Shown: positions 18,819-27,492 of the stretch, piece after piece
Numbering within the stretch: position 1 is the first letter of the stretch
How the letters are laid out: each line of letters opens with the position of its first letter
Assembly: GCA_944326465.1 (NCBI GenBank)
Contig: CALVEB010000008.1
Location: 1 to 64,000 of the forward strand
From: Candidatus Gastranaerophilales bacterium
GTDB taxonomy: Bacteria > Cyanobacteriota > Vampirovibrionia > Gastranaerophilales > Gastranaerophilaceae
Direction of reading: 5' to 3'
Length of the DNA: 64,000 bases
Notes under the pieces: model-generated
Databases searched by the model: none
What the model was told of the DNA's origin: nothing
What the model saw: the letters and a program-made list of their open reading frames with translations, nothing else
Position numbers and translations under genes: made by a program

Positions 18819-19172
18819 TTATGCAGATTTTAAGTGAATTTTATATCCTAAACCGTTTAATAATTTTAATGTTGTACTAATTTTTGGTTGAACTTTGCCA
18901 TTAAGAATATCTGACAAGTTACTCCTATCCATGTCCAAATCTCTTGCCAATGCCGAAATTGTACCACGCCCACGAGCTTTTACAACATGTTGTAAAGAAC
19001 GAATAAATGCATTTATATTTCCATCTTTTGCAAATTCTTCAAGTGAAGTTTCCAGATAAATTCTCTGGTAATCTTTATCCTGTAGCTTTTTATTCATATA
19101 ATCTTCATGGCTAAGTGTGTTAGCAATAACTTTTTCCATATCTAAATTAAATTCTTCTGCAAAATCTGTCAT
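18819..19172 (-). CDS. HTH antitoxin (HI1420/TIGR02684-like addiction module antidote)
   Basis: A 117-residue antitoxin of the HI1420 type. It has EFNLDMEKVIANTLSHEDYM, the family phrase YLETSLEEFAKDGNINAFIRSLQHVVKARG, then an HTH (ISALARDLDMDRSNLSDILNG) and a final LNGLGYKIHLKSA. It should bind and neutralise the toxin encoded upstream and repress the operon. The gene overlaps the toxin by 4 bases. The same family recurs at 55744-56049 and as a fragment at 56868-57164. Confidence 0.88.
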   Translation of the reverse strand: MTDFAEEFNLDMEKVIANTLSHEDYMNKKLQDKDYQRIYLETSLEEFAKDGNINAFIRSLQHVVKARGRGTISALARDLDMDRSNLSDILNGKVQPKISTTLKLLNGLGYKIHLKSA

Positions 19173-19513
19173 TTTGAGTTCCTTTCAATAAAGTCTTTGA
19201 GATATTTTTCTGCTTGTTTAATAACCCTGTTTTGGTTGCCTTTATCACTTCCTGCGACAATTATTATTACAAAATTTGTAAGATCTTTGTAATAAATTCT
19301 ATAGCCCTTACCAACAAAAAGTCTTAATTCTGATAATAAACTATTAGATAATTTCCGGTGATCGCCATATAAACCATCCATTAAACGTTCTATTCTATTA
19401 TCAATAATTGACTTATGCTTGTTGTCTAAGGTATTTATCCATTCATCAAAAGGACAACGTCCGTCAACAGTTTTATAATATATAATTTGTTTTAAGTGTT
19501 CATTTTCTGACAT
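19169..19513 (-). CDS. RelE/ParE-superfamily toxin (HI1419/TIGR02683-like)
   Basis: A 114-residue addiction-module killer protein. Family marks are GRCPFDEWINTLDNKHKSIID, RLMDGLYGDHRKLSNSLLSELRLFVGKGYRIYY and FVIIIVAGSDKGNQNRVIKQAEKYL. Members act as mRNA interferases of the RelE fold. The toxin gene is first and the antitoxin second, the reverse of relBE but usual for this family. The promoter with an overlapping inverted repeat lies just upstream. A few bases of AGGT lie before the ATG. Confidence 0.88.
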   Translation of the reverse strand: MSENEHLKQIIYYKTVDGRCPFDEWINTLDNKHKSIIDNRIERLMDGLYGDHRKLSNSLLSELRLFVGKGYRIYYKDLTNFVIIIVAGSDKGNQNRVIKQAEKYLKDFIERNSK

Positions 19514-19531
19514 ATAATATTACCTACTTAT

Positions 19532-19560
19532 ATTGTAGGCTATAGACTACAAAAAGTCAA
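19532..19560 (-). promoter_or_regulatory. Toxin-antitoxin promoter with overlapping operator
   Basis: On the minus strand TTGACT (19560-19555) and TACAAT (19537-19532) are 17 bases apart. The inverted repeat TTGTAG-N8-CTACAA at 19533-19552 covers the spacer and -10, and a second CCTAC/GTAGG pair overlaps it. This fits autorepression by the antitoxin. Confidence 0.75.
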
Positions 19561-19666
19561 TCCTAAAAATCTATAATTTTACAAAATTTATAATACTATG
19601 GACGGTTTTTGTGTGTAATAATTATAGAGTAAAATACAGATTAAAAAGATCTTTAAAGATCAACTG

Positions 19667-19699
19667 AAAAGCCCCTTTTTAAAAAGGGGCTTTTTAGTG
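19667..19699. terminator. Terminator, copy 2 of a duplicated hairpin
   Basis: Exact 33-base copy of 18750-18782. The two copies bracket the toxin-antitoxin operon. Confidence 0.9.
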
Positions 19700-19708
19700 T
19701 TAATTTTT

Positions 19709-19918
19709 TTACTTACGTTTCTCAAATTTTATATCATATCCCAGCAAGTCCGCAATCGCATCAACTTCTGTAAATTTTATTGTATTATTGCGTAATTTTT
19801 TAGATAAATTATTGAGTTGCATTTTGCAACCTTTTTCCAATGACATGCGCTCGGCAATTTTAGTCAAAGTTGTTGCCTCTAAAGATATTAAATGTTTAAT
19901 TTCGGAACGTATATCCAT
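19709..19918 (-). CDS. Small HTH protein
   Basis: A 69-residue protein: MDIRSEIKHLISLEATTLTK, then IAERMSLEKGCKMQLNNLSKKL and FTEVDAIADLLGYDIKFEKR. It fits a compact HTH fold of the type found next to toxin-antitoxin and phage genes, with the typical ...LLGYDIKF ending. No partner toxin is adjacent. Its role is likely DNA binding, but the target is unknown. Confidence 0.65.
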   Translation of the reverse strand: MDIRSEIKHLISLEATTLTKIAERMSLEKGCKMQLNNLSKKLRNNTIKFTEVDAIADLLGYDIKFEKRK

Positions 19919-20011
19919 AATAATGATATCTTAATATATTTGACAAATATTGACCAATAACATACAATATTGGAAGTTATAGTATATTTATAGAAATTAA
20001 AGTATAATTAT

Positions 20012-20194
20012 ATGAAAGATTCGGATGTAATTATAAATGCTTTTGAAGAAATATTAGATCTTGAACAAGTCTTACAGGAAGCATTAGAACATAATGAAAT
20101 AGCAGGAACACACTATGCAACAATAAATATGATAATAATCAATAAAATCAAGAATCTATTTGATACAATCCTTCAAAGCTCCCGGATACAATAA
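20012..20194 (+). CDS. Small hypothetical protein
   Basis: A 60-residue acidic helical protein (MKDSDVIINAFEEILDLEQV ... HYATINMIIINKIKNLFDTI). I do not recognise it with confidence. A TATAAT lies only 3 bases before the ATG, so the start or promoter is uncertain. Composition is protein-like, and the gene sits among accessory HTH genes. Confidence 0.45.
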   Translation: MKDSDVIINAFEEILDLEQVLQEALEHNEIAGTHYATINMIIINKIKNLFDTILQSSRIQ

Positions 20195-20377
20195 ATGTTT
20201 ATTTTGGTTGAAGTGATGTATACGACACCTATAAAGGAGATAGTATGAGTAAAAGTATTAAATATTACAGTATTTGACTGTCTCAACTTGGTTTTTCGTT
20301 GTCTCAAAATCCTTGTAATGCTTGGTGCAGCACATTCATCACTCGTTTTAAGATAGAAGTCAAGTGGAATGGAAATT

Positions 20378-20712
20378 TTATTCCCAATAAACTTTAAAAT
20401 TTTTAATTTCTTCAAGAGTTTTATTATAATCTCCCTTGAAACATATTGTTCTATCATCAATATAAAGATATGAGGGCAATTTTACATTAGTCACATCCTT
20501 AAAAAATTTGTCTAAATTATTATTTATCAACCATTTAGTTGCAAGCATTAAATTTCTTGATGTAAAAAGATACAATTCAGCATTTTGATATAAACTTTCT
20601 AAAAATTCATAAGCACCGACTTTAATTTTAGGAATATAATTTTCATTAAATTTTTCTTTTTCATATTCATTTAGTACGCCGTCAAATCTATAAGTATCTT
20701 TTTAGTGAACAT
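20378..20712 (-). pseudogene. HAD-type phosphatase gene with a one-base frameshift
   Basis: From ATG 20712 (AAGGT upstream) the frame reads MFTKKILID and then runs to an early stop. A +1 shift at the T-run near 20684-20687 restores FDGVLNEYEKEKFNE..., ELYLFTSRN, and finally LPSYLYIDDRTICFKGDYNK to the stop at 20378. Read together this is a small HAD phosphatase: DFDGVLN motif I, a TSRN threonine/serine motif II, and the IDDR motif IV. Loss of one T in GATTTTGAC explains it. It may be a sequencing error or true decay. Confidence 0.75.
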
Positions 20713-20778
20713 AAAATTACCTTATAAAATGGAATGTCATTCCTGTTAATAATGTCTTAATAATAACATAATTGGAAT

Positions 20779-20988
20779 ATGAGTCAAGATATTAGACAAA
20801 TATTAGCAAATAATATAAAAAATCTGCGAACACAGAAAAAGTTAAGCAGAGAAGAATTATCTTTGGCTTTAGGAGTTGATAATTCTTATGTTTCAAAACT
20901 GGAAAAAGGTAAAATAAATATTACTTTGGATAAAATTGAAATGCTAGCCAATTATTTTGAAACAGAAGTATATTTATTATTGAAATAA
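20779..20988 (+). CDS. Small XRE-family HTH protein
   Basis: A 69-residue Cro/C1-type protein: MSQDIRQILANNIKNLRTQK, HTH at KLSREELSLALGVDNSYVSKLEKGK, then LDKIEMLANYFETEVYLLLK. It is probably a regulator of the mobile island. CATAAT at 20767-20772 is six bases before the ATG and no Shine-Dalgarno is present, so it may be leaderless. It ends 8 bases before the left direct repeat of the restriction island. Confidence 0.75.
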   Translation: MSQDIRQILANNIKNLRTQKKLSREELSLALGVDNSYVSKLEKGKINITLDKIEMLANYFETEVYLLLK

Positions 20989-20996
20989 ATCTTATT

Positions 20997-21074
20997 GATA
21001 ATTAGGGGTATCTCGGTTTGTGATTAAAAATTGCACTTCTTTGCACTAGGCTAAAATAGGCCTTGTGAGTGTAA
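20997..21074. repeat. Left direct repeat of the restriction/defence cassette
   Basis: A 78-base sequence that recurs at 32939-33017 with about seven differences. The last 33 bases (from TGCACTAGGC to GTGTAA) are identical. They contain a hairpin: CAC-T-AGGC ... GCCT-T-GTG. Confidence 0.85.
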
Positions 21075-21115
21075 ATAAACTTTTGTTTAAAGATTAAATA
21101 CACAAAAAGATGAGA

Positions 21116-21295
21116 TTAATTAAATAATTTAGAACATTTTTCTTGAATATCTAATGCAATGTCTTTTGCAAATTTTACCTTGAATCCTATATTTTTTGCC
21201 ACAGCTAAAATATCATCTAAGGTAGGATTTTTCCCCCCGCCATTAATTGTGGTTGCGTGTTCTCCATTAAATGAAAAAGTTACATGAAATTTTAT
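21116..21295 (-). pseudogene. Small gene remnant without a start codon
   Basis: A minus-strand frame reads KFHVTFSFNGEHATTINGGG, KNPTLDDILAVAKNIGFKVK and ends QEKCSKLFN at TAA 21118-21116. No start codon precedes it; an in-frame stop lies at about 21296. Composition is clearly protein-like, but the family is not identified. It sits just inside the left direct repeat. Confidence 0.5.
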
Positions 21296-21407
21296 TTATG
21301 AAAAATACTTTATAAAATTGCAGCGTAAAGAATGTTCTTGAATTTGCTTGTAGATTTATATTAAAACAGCAATTTTTATGCTAGTATAAATTAGTGCTGG
21401 GGTTTTT

Positions 21408-24400
21408 ATGAGCAATTTTGAGTTCTTAAAAAATGAATATCCTGAATTAGCTGAACTTGGAGCGATAGCAGAGGAGTTAATAGACACTGACGCTGCATCT
21501 TGTCTTACAAAATTGCGTTTAATTGCAGAATATATCGCAAAAGATATTTATTTTAGATATTTCCACGAAAAGTCTTATGAAAAACAAATAGATCTTTTAA
21601 AAGAATTAGAACCCTATATTGATTCTAAATATATGGATGTGTTTCATATTATAAGAAAAAAGGGGAATTTAGCAACTCATGCAAATGTTGGGAGTAAAGA
21701 AAATGCACATATTCTTCTAAAATATGCTTGGGCGTTATGTGTTTGGCATTATGTAACTAACTGTGGTGGAGATAGCTCTCTTATCAAACCTTATGAAAGA
21801 CCTGTAAGTAGAAAACTTTTACTTGAAAAAGAGCTTGAGGAAGCTAAAAAAAGAAGTGCTGAACTTGAAGCAGAACTGAAAGTTAAAGAAGAGCAGTTAA
21901 GTAAAGTAACAGTTTCATCTAAAGAAGAATTTATAAATAATCAAAACGAAAATAGAGAAACGACTGATAGACTTGGTGATTTAACTGAAACTCAAACAAG
22001 AAACTATATCATTGATGAAATGCTTATTGAAGCTGGTTGGAACATCAAAAAAGTTGAAAATTTTAATAAAGAAATCCAAGAATATGATACAGAAGAAGTC
22101 AAACGTGAAGTTGCAGTAAGCAATTTGCCAAATACTCCTTCCGGAAAAGGTTATATTGATTATGCTTTATATGATGCAACAGGTAAAATTATTGCAATTA
22201 TAGAAGCTAAAAAAACTAGGAGAGATCCAAAAGAAGGTAAAACACAAGCTTTCTATTATGCAAATTCTGTTGAAATGGAAACTGGTTTTAGACCACTAAT
22301 ATTCTATACAAACGGTTTTGAGACTTATTTCTGGGATGATGTTAATTATTCTCCAAGACGCATTTATGGAATGTTTTCTAAAGATGATATTGAGACAAGA
22401 CTTTTCCAAAGACAAAACCGTATGCCGTTAGAAAACGTTGAAATTGATACATCAATAACAAACAGAGATTATCAAATTTCTGCTATCAGAAAGACGTATG
22501 AAGCTTTTAGCGTAGGACAAAGAAAAGCACTTATTGTAATGGCAACAGGAACAGGTAAAACCAGAACTGCAATGTCAATAATTAAAGGCTTAGTAAATGC
22601 TAATTGGGTTAAAAGAATTCTATTTTTAGTTGATAGAGATGAATTAAGGAAACAAGCTGATAGTGCTTTTAACAAACATTTAAACTCATTATCAAGAGTT
22701 CTATTGAATTCTGAAACTAGAGGCAATATGAATTCAAAAGTCTATATTGCAACTTATCCTGCAATGCAAAAGGCTTATCAACTATATACACCAGGATTTT
22801 TTGATTTAATAATCGCAGATGAATCTCACCGTTCAATTTATAATGTGTATGGCGAAATCTTCAAATATTTTGATGCTTTCCAAATCGGTTTAACAGCAAC
22901 ACCTGTTGATTATATATCAAGAAACACATTCTCAATGTTTGACACTGAAGATGGAAACCCTACTTTCAGCTACGAACTTGATGATGCGATTAAGGAAAAA
23001 TATCTTGTGCCTTATAAAGTTCAAAAAGTTCAAACTCAGTTTCTTGAAAGAGGTATCAAATATTCTGACTTAAGTCAAAAACAGAAACAGGAACTGGCTG
23101 AGCAAGTCGAAGATCCTGAAAAATTTGATTTTGAAAGTAGTGAACTTGAATCTCAAATAACAAATAAAGATACCAATAGAAAAATAATAAAGAACCTTAT
23201 GGATAATGGGCTAAGAGATTCTAACGGTAGACTAGGTAAAACAATAATTTTTGCAAGAAGCCATAAACACGGTGAAATTCTTGAAGATTTATTTAATCAA
23301 ATGTACCCTGAATATAAGGGAAAATATGCAAGACTAATTGATTCACACGATCCTAATGCATCGCTTTTACTTGATGATTTTAAAGGAGAAGAACAAGAGA
23401 ATAATATCAATATTGCGATTTCTGTTTCTATGCTAGATACAGGTGTTGACGTCCCTGAGATTTTGAACCTTGCATTTGCCAAGCCTATTTATTCAAAAGT
23501 TAAATTTTGGCAGATGATAGGCAGAGGTACAAGACTTTGTGAAAACTTATTTGGTCCTGGCAAAGATAAAGAAGGTTTTGTAATTTTTGATCATTACTCT
23601 AATTTTGAATTCTTTGGAGAAAATCCGGAAGGTTATGTTCCAAAAGAACAGCTATCCTTATATGAAAGACTCTTTATGTCGAGGATTTCTCTAGCAGTAA
23701 CTGCAAAAGAATTAGGCGATGAAAAGATTCTGAATAAGACCATTGAACAGTTAAAAAATGATATAAAAACACTGCCTAAAAAATCAGTTGATGTTCAAGA
23801 ACATGCAATGAAACTTGATGAAATCTTAAAAACTGATTATTATTGGCAAGACTTGGATGATGATTTTTTACATGTTCTTGATACTATTGTAAGACCTTTG
23901 ATGAAAAGACATCAAACAACATTTTCGCAAGATAGAGCAATGCAGTTTGAAATTAATGTAATTCAATTGGAAGTGTTGGAGCTTGAAAGGTTAATTCTTC
24001 AACAAAGACAAATTGAAACAACGCAACAAGATAAAAAAATAGAACTTGTAAAAAATAAAATAAGAAAAACCGTTTTCCACCTAAGAGAAACTATTAACAA
24101 GGTCAAAGAAAAAACTGAGACGATAAACAAAGTTAAATCTCAAAATTTTGGTACACCTTTTAATTTTGATGAAATGGAAACTATCAAAGATGAACTAGCT
24201 CCGATTATGCAGTATAGTCAAAGAAGTGCATTGGATGATGATATTATAGAAATTGATATTACTGACGATGTCGAGATTAATGAAGAACTTCAACTTAATC
24301 TTTTTGCAGCGTTTGGCGAAGGCTTTAAATATAATATAGAACAATTCTTGAATAAAATAGCGAGTGAAAATATAGTTCTTCAAAAAATCAAAAGAGGGCA

Positions 24401-24785
24401 AAAAACAACAGAACAAGATATTCAATCACTTGTTTCAATTGTTCTTGAACAAAACCCTCATTTTACATTGAAGCAGTTGGAAAAATTATACCCGGATAAA
24501 GCGCAGGATATTGATTTGCTAATCCGTTCAATTATTGGCGTTGACGAAAATGAAGTTCATTCAAGGATAAATAATTTTATTGAAAAACATACAACACTTA
24601 CATCTGTACAATTACAATGCCTAAAATTAATTGAAAACCAGTTAAAAGCTAATAATTACTTTAATTTCAGTTGTTTATATGAGCAACCATTTACAAGATT
24701 AGGTTATGATATCTTTACGGAAGAAGAGCTAAACGAGCTAATGCAAGCATTAGATGGTTATGTAGTAAAACAACAAGTTGGTTAA
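21408..24785 (+). CDS. hsdR: Type I restriction endonuclease, R (motor/nuclease) subunit
   Basis: A 1125-residue HsdR. The N-terminus (about 1-125) is a DUF4145-like helical domain. A short coiled coil leads to the PD-(D/E)xK nuclease (GYIDYALYDATGKIIAIIEAK, about residues 246-267). The SF2 motor has ATGTGKT (about 381), DESH (about 472), GLTATP, and QMIGRGTR. The C-terminal helical region (from about 870) should bind the methyltransferase. It cuts unmodified foreign DNA after ATP-driven translocation. GGGG is placed 5-6 bases before the ATG. hsdM starts 3 bases after its stop. Confidence 0.96.
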   Translation: MSNFEFLKNEYPELAELGAIAEELIDTDAASCLTKLRLIAEYIAKDIYFRYFHEKSYEKQIDLLKELEPYIDSKYMDVFHIIRKKGNLATHANVGSKENAHILLKYAWALCVWHYVTNCGGDSSLIKPYERPVSRKLLLEKELEEAKKRSAELEAELKVKEEQLSKVTVSSKEEFINNQNENRETTDRLGDLTETQTRNYIIDEMLIEAGWNIKKVENFNKEIQEYDTEEVKREVAVSNLPNTPSGKGYIDYALYDATGKIIAIIEAKKTRRDPKEGKTQAFYYANSVEMETGFRPLIFYTNGFETYFWDDVNYSPRRIYGMFSKDDIETRLFQRQNRMPLENVEIDTSITNRDYQISAIRKTYEAFSVGQRKALIVMATGTGKTRTAMSIIKGLVNANWVKRILFLVDRDELRKQADSAFNKHLNSLSRVLLNSETRGNMNSKVYIATYPAMQKAYQLYTPGFFDLIIADESHRSIYNVYGEIFKYFDAFQIGLTATPVDYISRNTFSMFDTEDGNPTFSYELDDAIKEKYLVPYKVQKVQTQFLERGIKYSDLSQKQKQELAEQVEDPEKFDFESSELESQITNKDTNRKIIKNLMDNGLRDSNGRLGKTIIFARSHKHGEILEDLFNQMYPEYKGKYARLIDSHDPNASLLLDDFKGEEQENNINIAISVSMLDTGVDVPEILNLAFAKPIYSKVKFWQMIGRGTRLCENLFGPGKDKEGFVIFDHYSNFEFFGENPEGYVPKEQLSLYERLFMSRISLAVTAKELGDEKILNKTIEQLKNDIKTLPKKSVDVQEHAMKLDEILKTDYYWQDLDDDFLHVLDTIVRPLMKRHQTTFSQDRAMQFEINVIQLEVLELERLILQQRQIETTQQDKKIELVKNKIRKTVFHLRETINKVKEKTETINKVKSQNFGTPFNFDEMETIKDELAPIMQYSQRSALDDDIIEIDITDDVEINEELQLNLFAAFGEGFKYNIEQFLNKIASENIVLQKIKRGQKTTEQDIQSLVSIVLEQNPHFTLKQLEKLYPDKAQDIDLLIRSIIGVDENEVHSRINNFIEKHTTLTSVQLQCLKLIENQLKANNYFNFSCLYEQPFTRLGYDIFTEEELNELMQALDGYVVKQQVG

Positions 24786-24788
24786 GTT

Positions 24789-26246
24789 ATGACAGATAAA
24801 GAATTTAAAGCGATTATTGACGAATTATGGGACAAATTTTGGTCCTCAGGTATAAGTAACCCAATATCAGTGGTAGAACAAATGACCTACTTGATATTTT
24901 TTAAGATGTTTGAATCCCAAGAGGATTTAGAAGACAAAAAAGCAAAACATTTTGGCAAACCAAGAAAATCCTTTTTTGAAAATAGAGAAAACTTGAGATG
25001 GAGCAATTTCAAACAACTATCTGCTGATGAAATGCTAAAAACTTATCGCGAAAAAGTTTTTCCACTCTTAGGCGAAATCAATCCTGCACTACAAGATTCT
25101 GTTTGTTTAATTACAAAACCGTCACTACTTGATACCGCTGTTCAAACCCTTGATAAAATGGATTTTTCTGATGGAAATGACAGAAAAGGCGATATTTATG
25201 AATATATGCTGAATAAACTTGCAATAGCAGGACAAAATGGGCAGTTCAGAACTCCTCGCCATATTATCGAAATGATGGTAAAGCTGATGCAACCGACACC
25301 ACAAGACAAAATTTGCGATCCTGCATGTGGTACAGGCGGCTTTTTGTGCGGTGCTTACAGATATATTTTAGAACAAGGTACATCTGATGATTTTAAAGAA
25401 ATTTCTCCTATCTTTGGGGACCTTTTGAGTGATGAAGATAGAAAAAATATCGATGATAATGTCTTTTTCGGCAGAGAATTTGACCCGACAATGTATAAAA
25501 TTGGTCTTATGAATATGATTTTGCACAACATAAAACCTAAAAACATAAAACTGCAAGATTCTTTATCAAAAGACGCTGACGAAAAAGATAAATATACTCT
25601 GGTACTTGCTAATCCGCCTTTTACTGGCAATTTAGATGAAAAGGATGTATCAAATAAATTAACGACAATCGTAAAAACCAAAAAAACAGAACTTCTTTTT
25701 ATGGCAAAATTTATGCGAATGCTTGATATTGGGGGTAGAGCTGCCGTAATTATTCCGACGGGCGTTTTATCTACTGATTCAAAAGCTCATAAAACCTTGA
25801 GAGAAAAACTCATTGAACAAAATAGACTCGATGCAGTAATTTCTATGCCTTCAGGAGTTTTCAAACCCTATGCAGGTGTTGCAACCGCAGTTCTTATCTT
25901 TACTAAAGGTGAACCAACAAAATCAACCTGGTTCTACGAAATGCAAAACGATGGCTTTACCCTTGATGATAAAAGAAATGAAATCGAAGAAAACGATATT
26001 CCTGATATTCTTGCAAAATTTTCTGACAGAGAAGAATCTAAGAAGTCATTTAATGTATCTATAGAAGATTTGAGAGAAAATGAATACAATCTGCTCCCAT
26101 CAAGATACAAAAAAATAGAATATACTCCGCCAACTTTTGAGCACACACCGCTAGAGTATGTTCAAATTCTTTTGGACTCAGAAAGAAAATCAATCGAACT
26201 CCTTGAATCCCTAAAAGAAAAACTTGGAGGGAAACTAAATGTTTGA
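24789..26246 (+). CDS. hsdM: Type I restriction-modification methyltransferase subunit
   Basis: A 485-residue N6-adenine methyltransferase. An N-terminal HsdM helical domain is followed by GQFRTPRHIIEMMV, SAM motif I DPACGTGGFL (about 178-187), GREFDPTMYKIGLMN, and catalytic motif IV NPPF (about 276-279). It methylates the site chosen by HsdS. It overlaps hsdS by 8 bases. All key motifs are intact, in contrast to the methyltransferase-like gene two places downstream. Confidence 0.96.
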   Translation: MTDKEFKAIIDELWDKFWSSGISNPISVVEQMTYLIFFKMFESQEDLEDKKAKHFGKPRKSFFENRENLRWSNFKQLSADEMLKTYREKVFPLLGEINPALQDSVCLITKPSLLDTAVQTLDKMDFSDGNDRKGDIYEYMLNKLAIAGQNGQFRTPRHIIEMMVKLMQPTPQDKICDPACGTGGFLCGAYRYILEQGTSDDFKEISPIFGDLLSDEDRKNIDDNVFFGREFDPTMYKIGLMNMILHNIKPKNIKLQDSLSKDADEKDKYTLVLANPPFTGNLDEKDVSNKLTTIVKTKKTELLFMAKFMRMLDIGGRAAVIIPTGVLSTDSKAHKTLREKLIEQNRLDAVISMPSGVFKPYAGVATAVLIFTKGEPTKSTWFYEMQNDGFTLDDKRNEIEENDIPDILAKFSDREESKKSFNVSIEDLRENEYNLLPSRYKKIEYTPPTFEHTPLEYVQILLDSERKSIELLESLKEKLGGKLNV

Positions 26247-27492
26247 AAATATACCTAAACATTGGAAAAAGAAAAAAATAAAAGAACTTTGCGACTTTCA
26301 AAATGGATATGCTTTTAACAGTAATGATTATGTAAACGATGGCTTTCCTATTATTCGAATGAGTAATATTTCTGTTAATGGAGAACTTAATTTAAATACA
26401 AATAATACAAAATTTTTTCCAAAGGAAAATATTGATAAAGTTAAACAATACTTTTTAAAAGAAAACGATGTTATAATAGCAATGACTGATATGTCTAAAG
26501 AAATGGGTATAATAGGAAAAACTGCTATTATAGATAAATCAGATATATATTTGTTAAATCAACGAGTGGGTAAATTTATTATTAAGGATAATAAAGTTCT
26601 TAATTACAAATATTTACATGCCTACACAAATTCACCACTATTTATAAATTATGCAAGACAGCAATGTTCTGGTGGGGTTCAACTTAATTTATCAACTAAG
26701 GCGATAATGGAACATCAACTACTTTTACCTACATTAGAAGAGCAACAAGAGATAGTAGATGTTTTAGATGCAGCGAGTGAAATAATTCGTTTACGCACTG
26801 CCTGTATCGAAAGTGCCCAATCCCTCATCCCTGCCCTCTTCCAAGAGATGTTCGGAGACATTAATAATAATATTCATAGTTTACCAATATCAGAGATTAA
26901 ATCTTGTGTGGAAATAAATCCTACAAAGATCATTATGAATGACAATGATGATGTCACATTTTTAGGAATGAAAGATGTAACCGAAAATGGTCAAATGGAT
27001 TTATCAACAATAAAAAAATATGAGGAAGTAAAAAAAGGGTTTACAAGTTTTAAAAATGATGATGTTTTGTTGGCAAAAATTACTCCTTGTTTTGAAAATG
27101 GTAAAGCTGCAATAGCTAAAAACTTAGTAAATAATACAGGATTTGGTAGTACTGAGTTTTATGTTCTTAGACCTGAACAAAACAAGATTTTACCTGAATA
27201 TCTTTACTCAATAGTAAAATCTTCTCGTTTTTTAGAAATTGGGAAGTCTAATATGAAAGGTGCGGCAGGACAAAAACGATTAATAAAAGATTTTGTATCC
27301 AATTATAAATTTTTGTTGCCAGATATGCCACAACAAGAACTTTTTGCAACAAAAGCTCAAGAGATAGAGGCATATATAAAAATACAACAAGCTGAACTAG
27401 AAAATGCCAAAACCATGTTCCAATCCCTCCTCCACTATGCTTTTATGGGTAAGTTGACAGAAAATATAACTTTTGAGGTAAAAAATGAATAA
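26239..27492 (+). CDS. hsdS: Type I restriction-modification specificity subunit
   Basis: A 417-residue HsdS with two target recognition domains. TRD1 begins CDFQNGYAFNSNDYVNDGFP and TRD2 begins CVEINPTKIIMNDNDDVTFL. Each is followed by a conserved helical spacer (LPTLEEQQEIVDVLDAASEI; LPDMPQQELFATKAQEIEAY). It fixes the bipartite DNA sequence for both methylation and restriction. Overlaps of 8 bases at each end (hsdM before, methyltransferase-like gene after) tie the whole cassette together. No recombinase or second hsdS is adjacent. Confidence 0.95.
   Translation: MFENIPKHWKKKKIKELCDFQNGYAFNSNDYVNDGFPIIRMSNISVNGELNLNTNNTKFFPKENIDKVKQYFLKENDVIIAMTDMSKEMGIIGKTAIIDKSDIYLLNQRVGKFIIKDNKVLNYKYLHAYTNSPLFINYARQQCSGGVQLNLSTKAIMEHQLLLPTLEEQQEIVDVLDAASEIIRLRTACIESAQSLIPALFQEMFGDINNNIHSLPISEIKSCVEINPTKIIMNDNDDVTFLGMKDVTENGQMDLSTIKKYEEVKKGFTSFKNDDVLLAKITPCFENGKAAIAKNLVNNTGFGSTEFYVLRPEQNKILPEYLYSIVKSSRFLEIGKSNMKGAAGQKRLIKDFVSNYKFLLPDMPQQELFATKAQEIEAYIKIQQAELENAKTMFQSLLHYAFMGKLTENITFEVKNE

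Noticed and set aside
20012-20014. Leaderless start for the 60-residue protein
   Set aside because: The TATAAT is only three bases from the ATG, so transcription would start inside the gene; it does not fit the six-base pattern.
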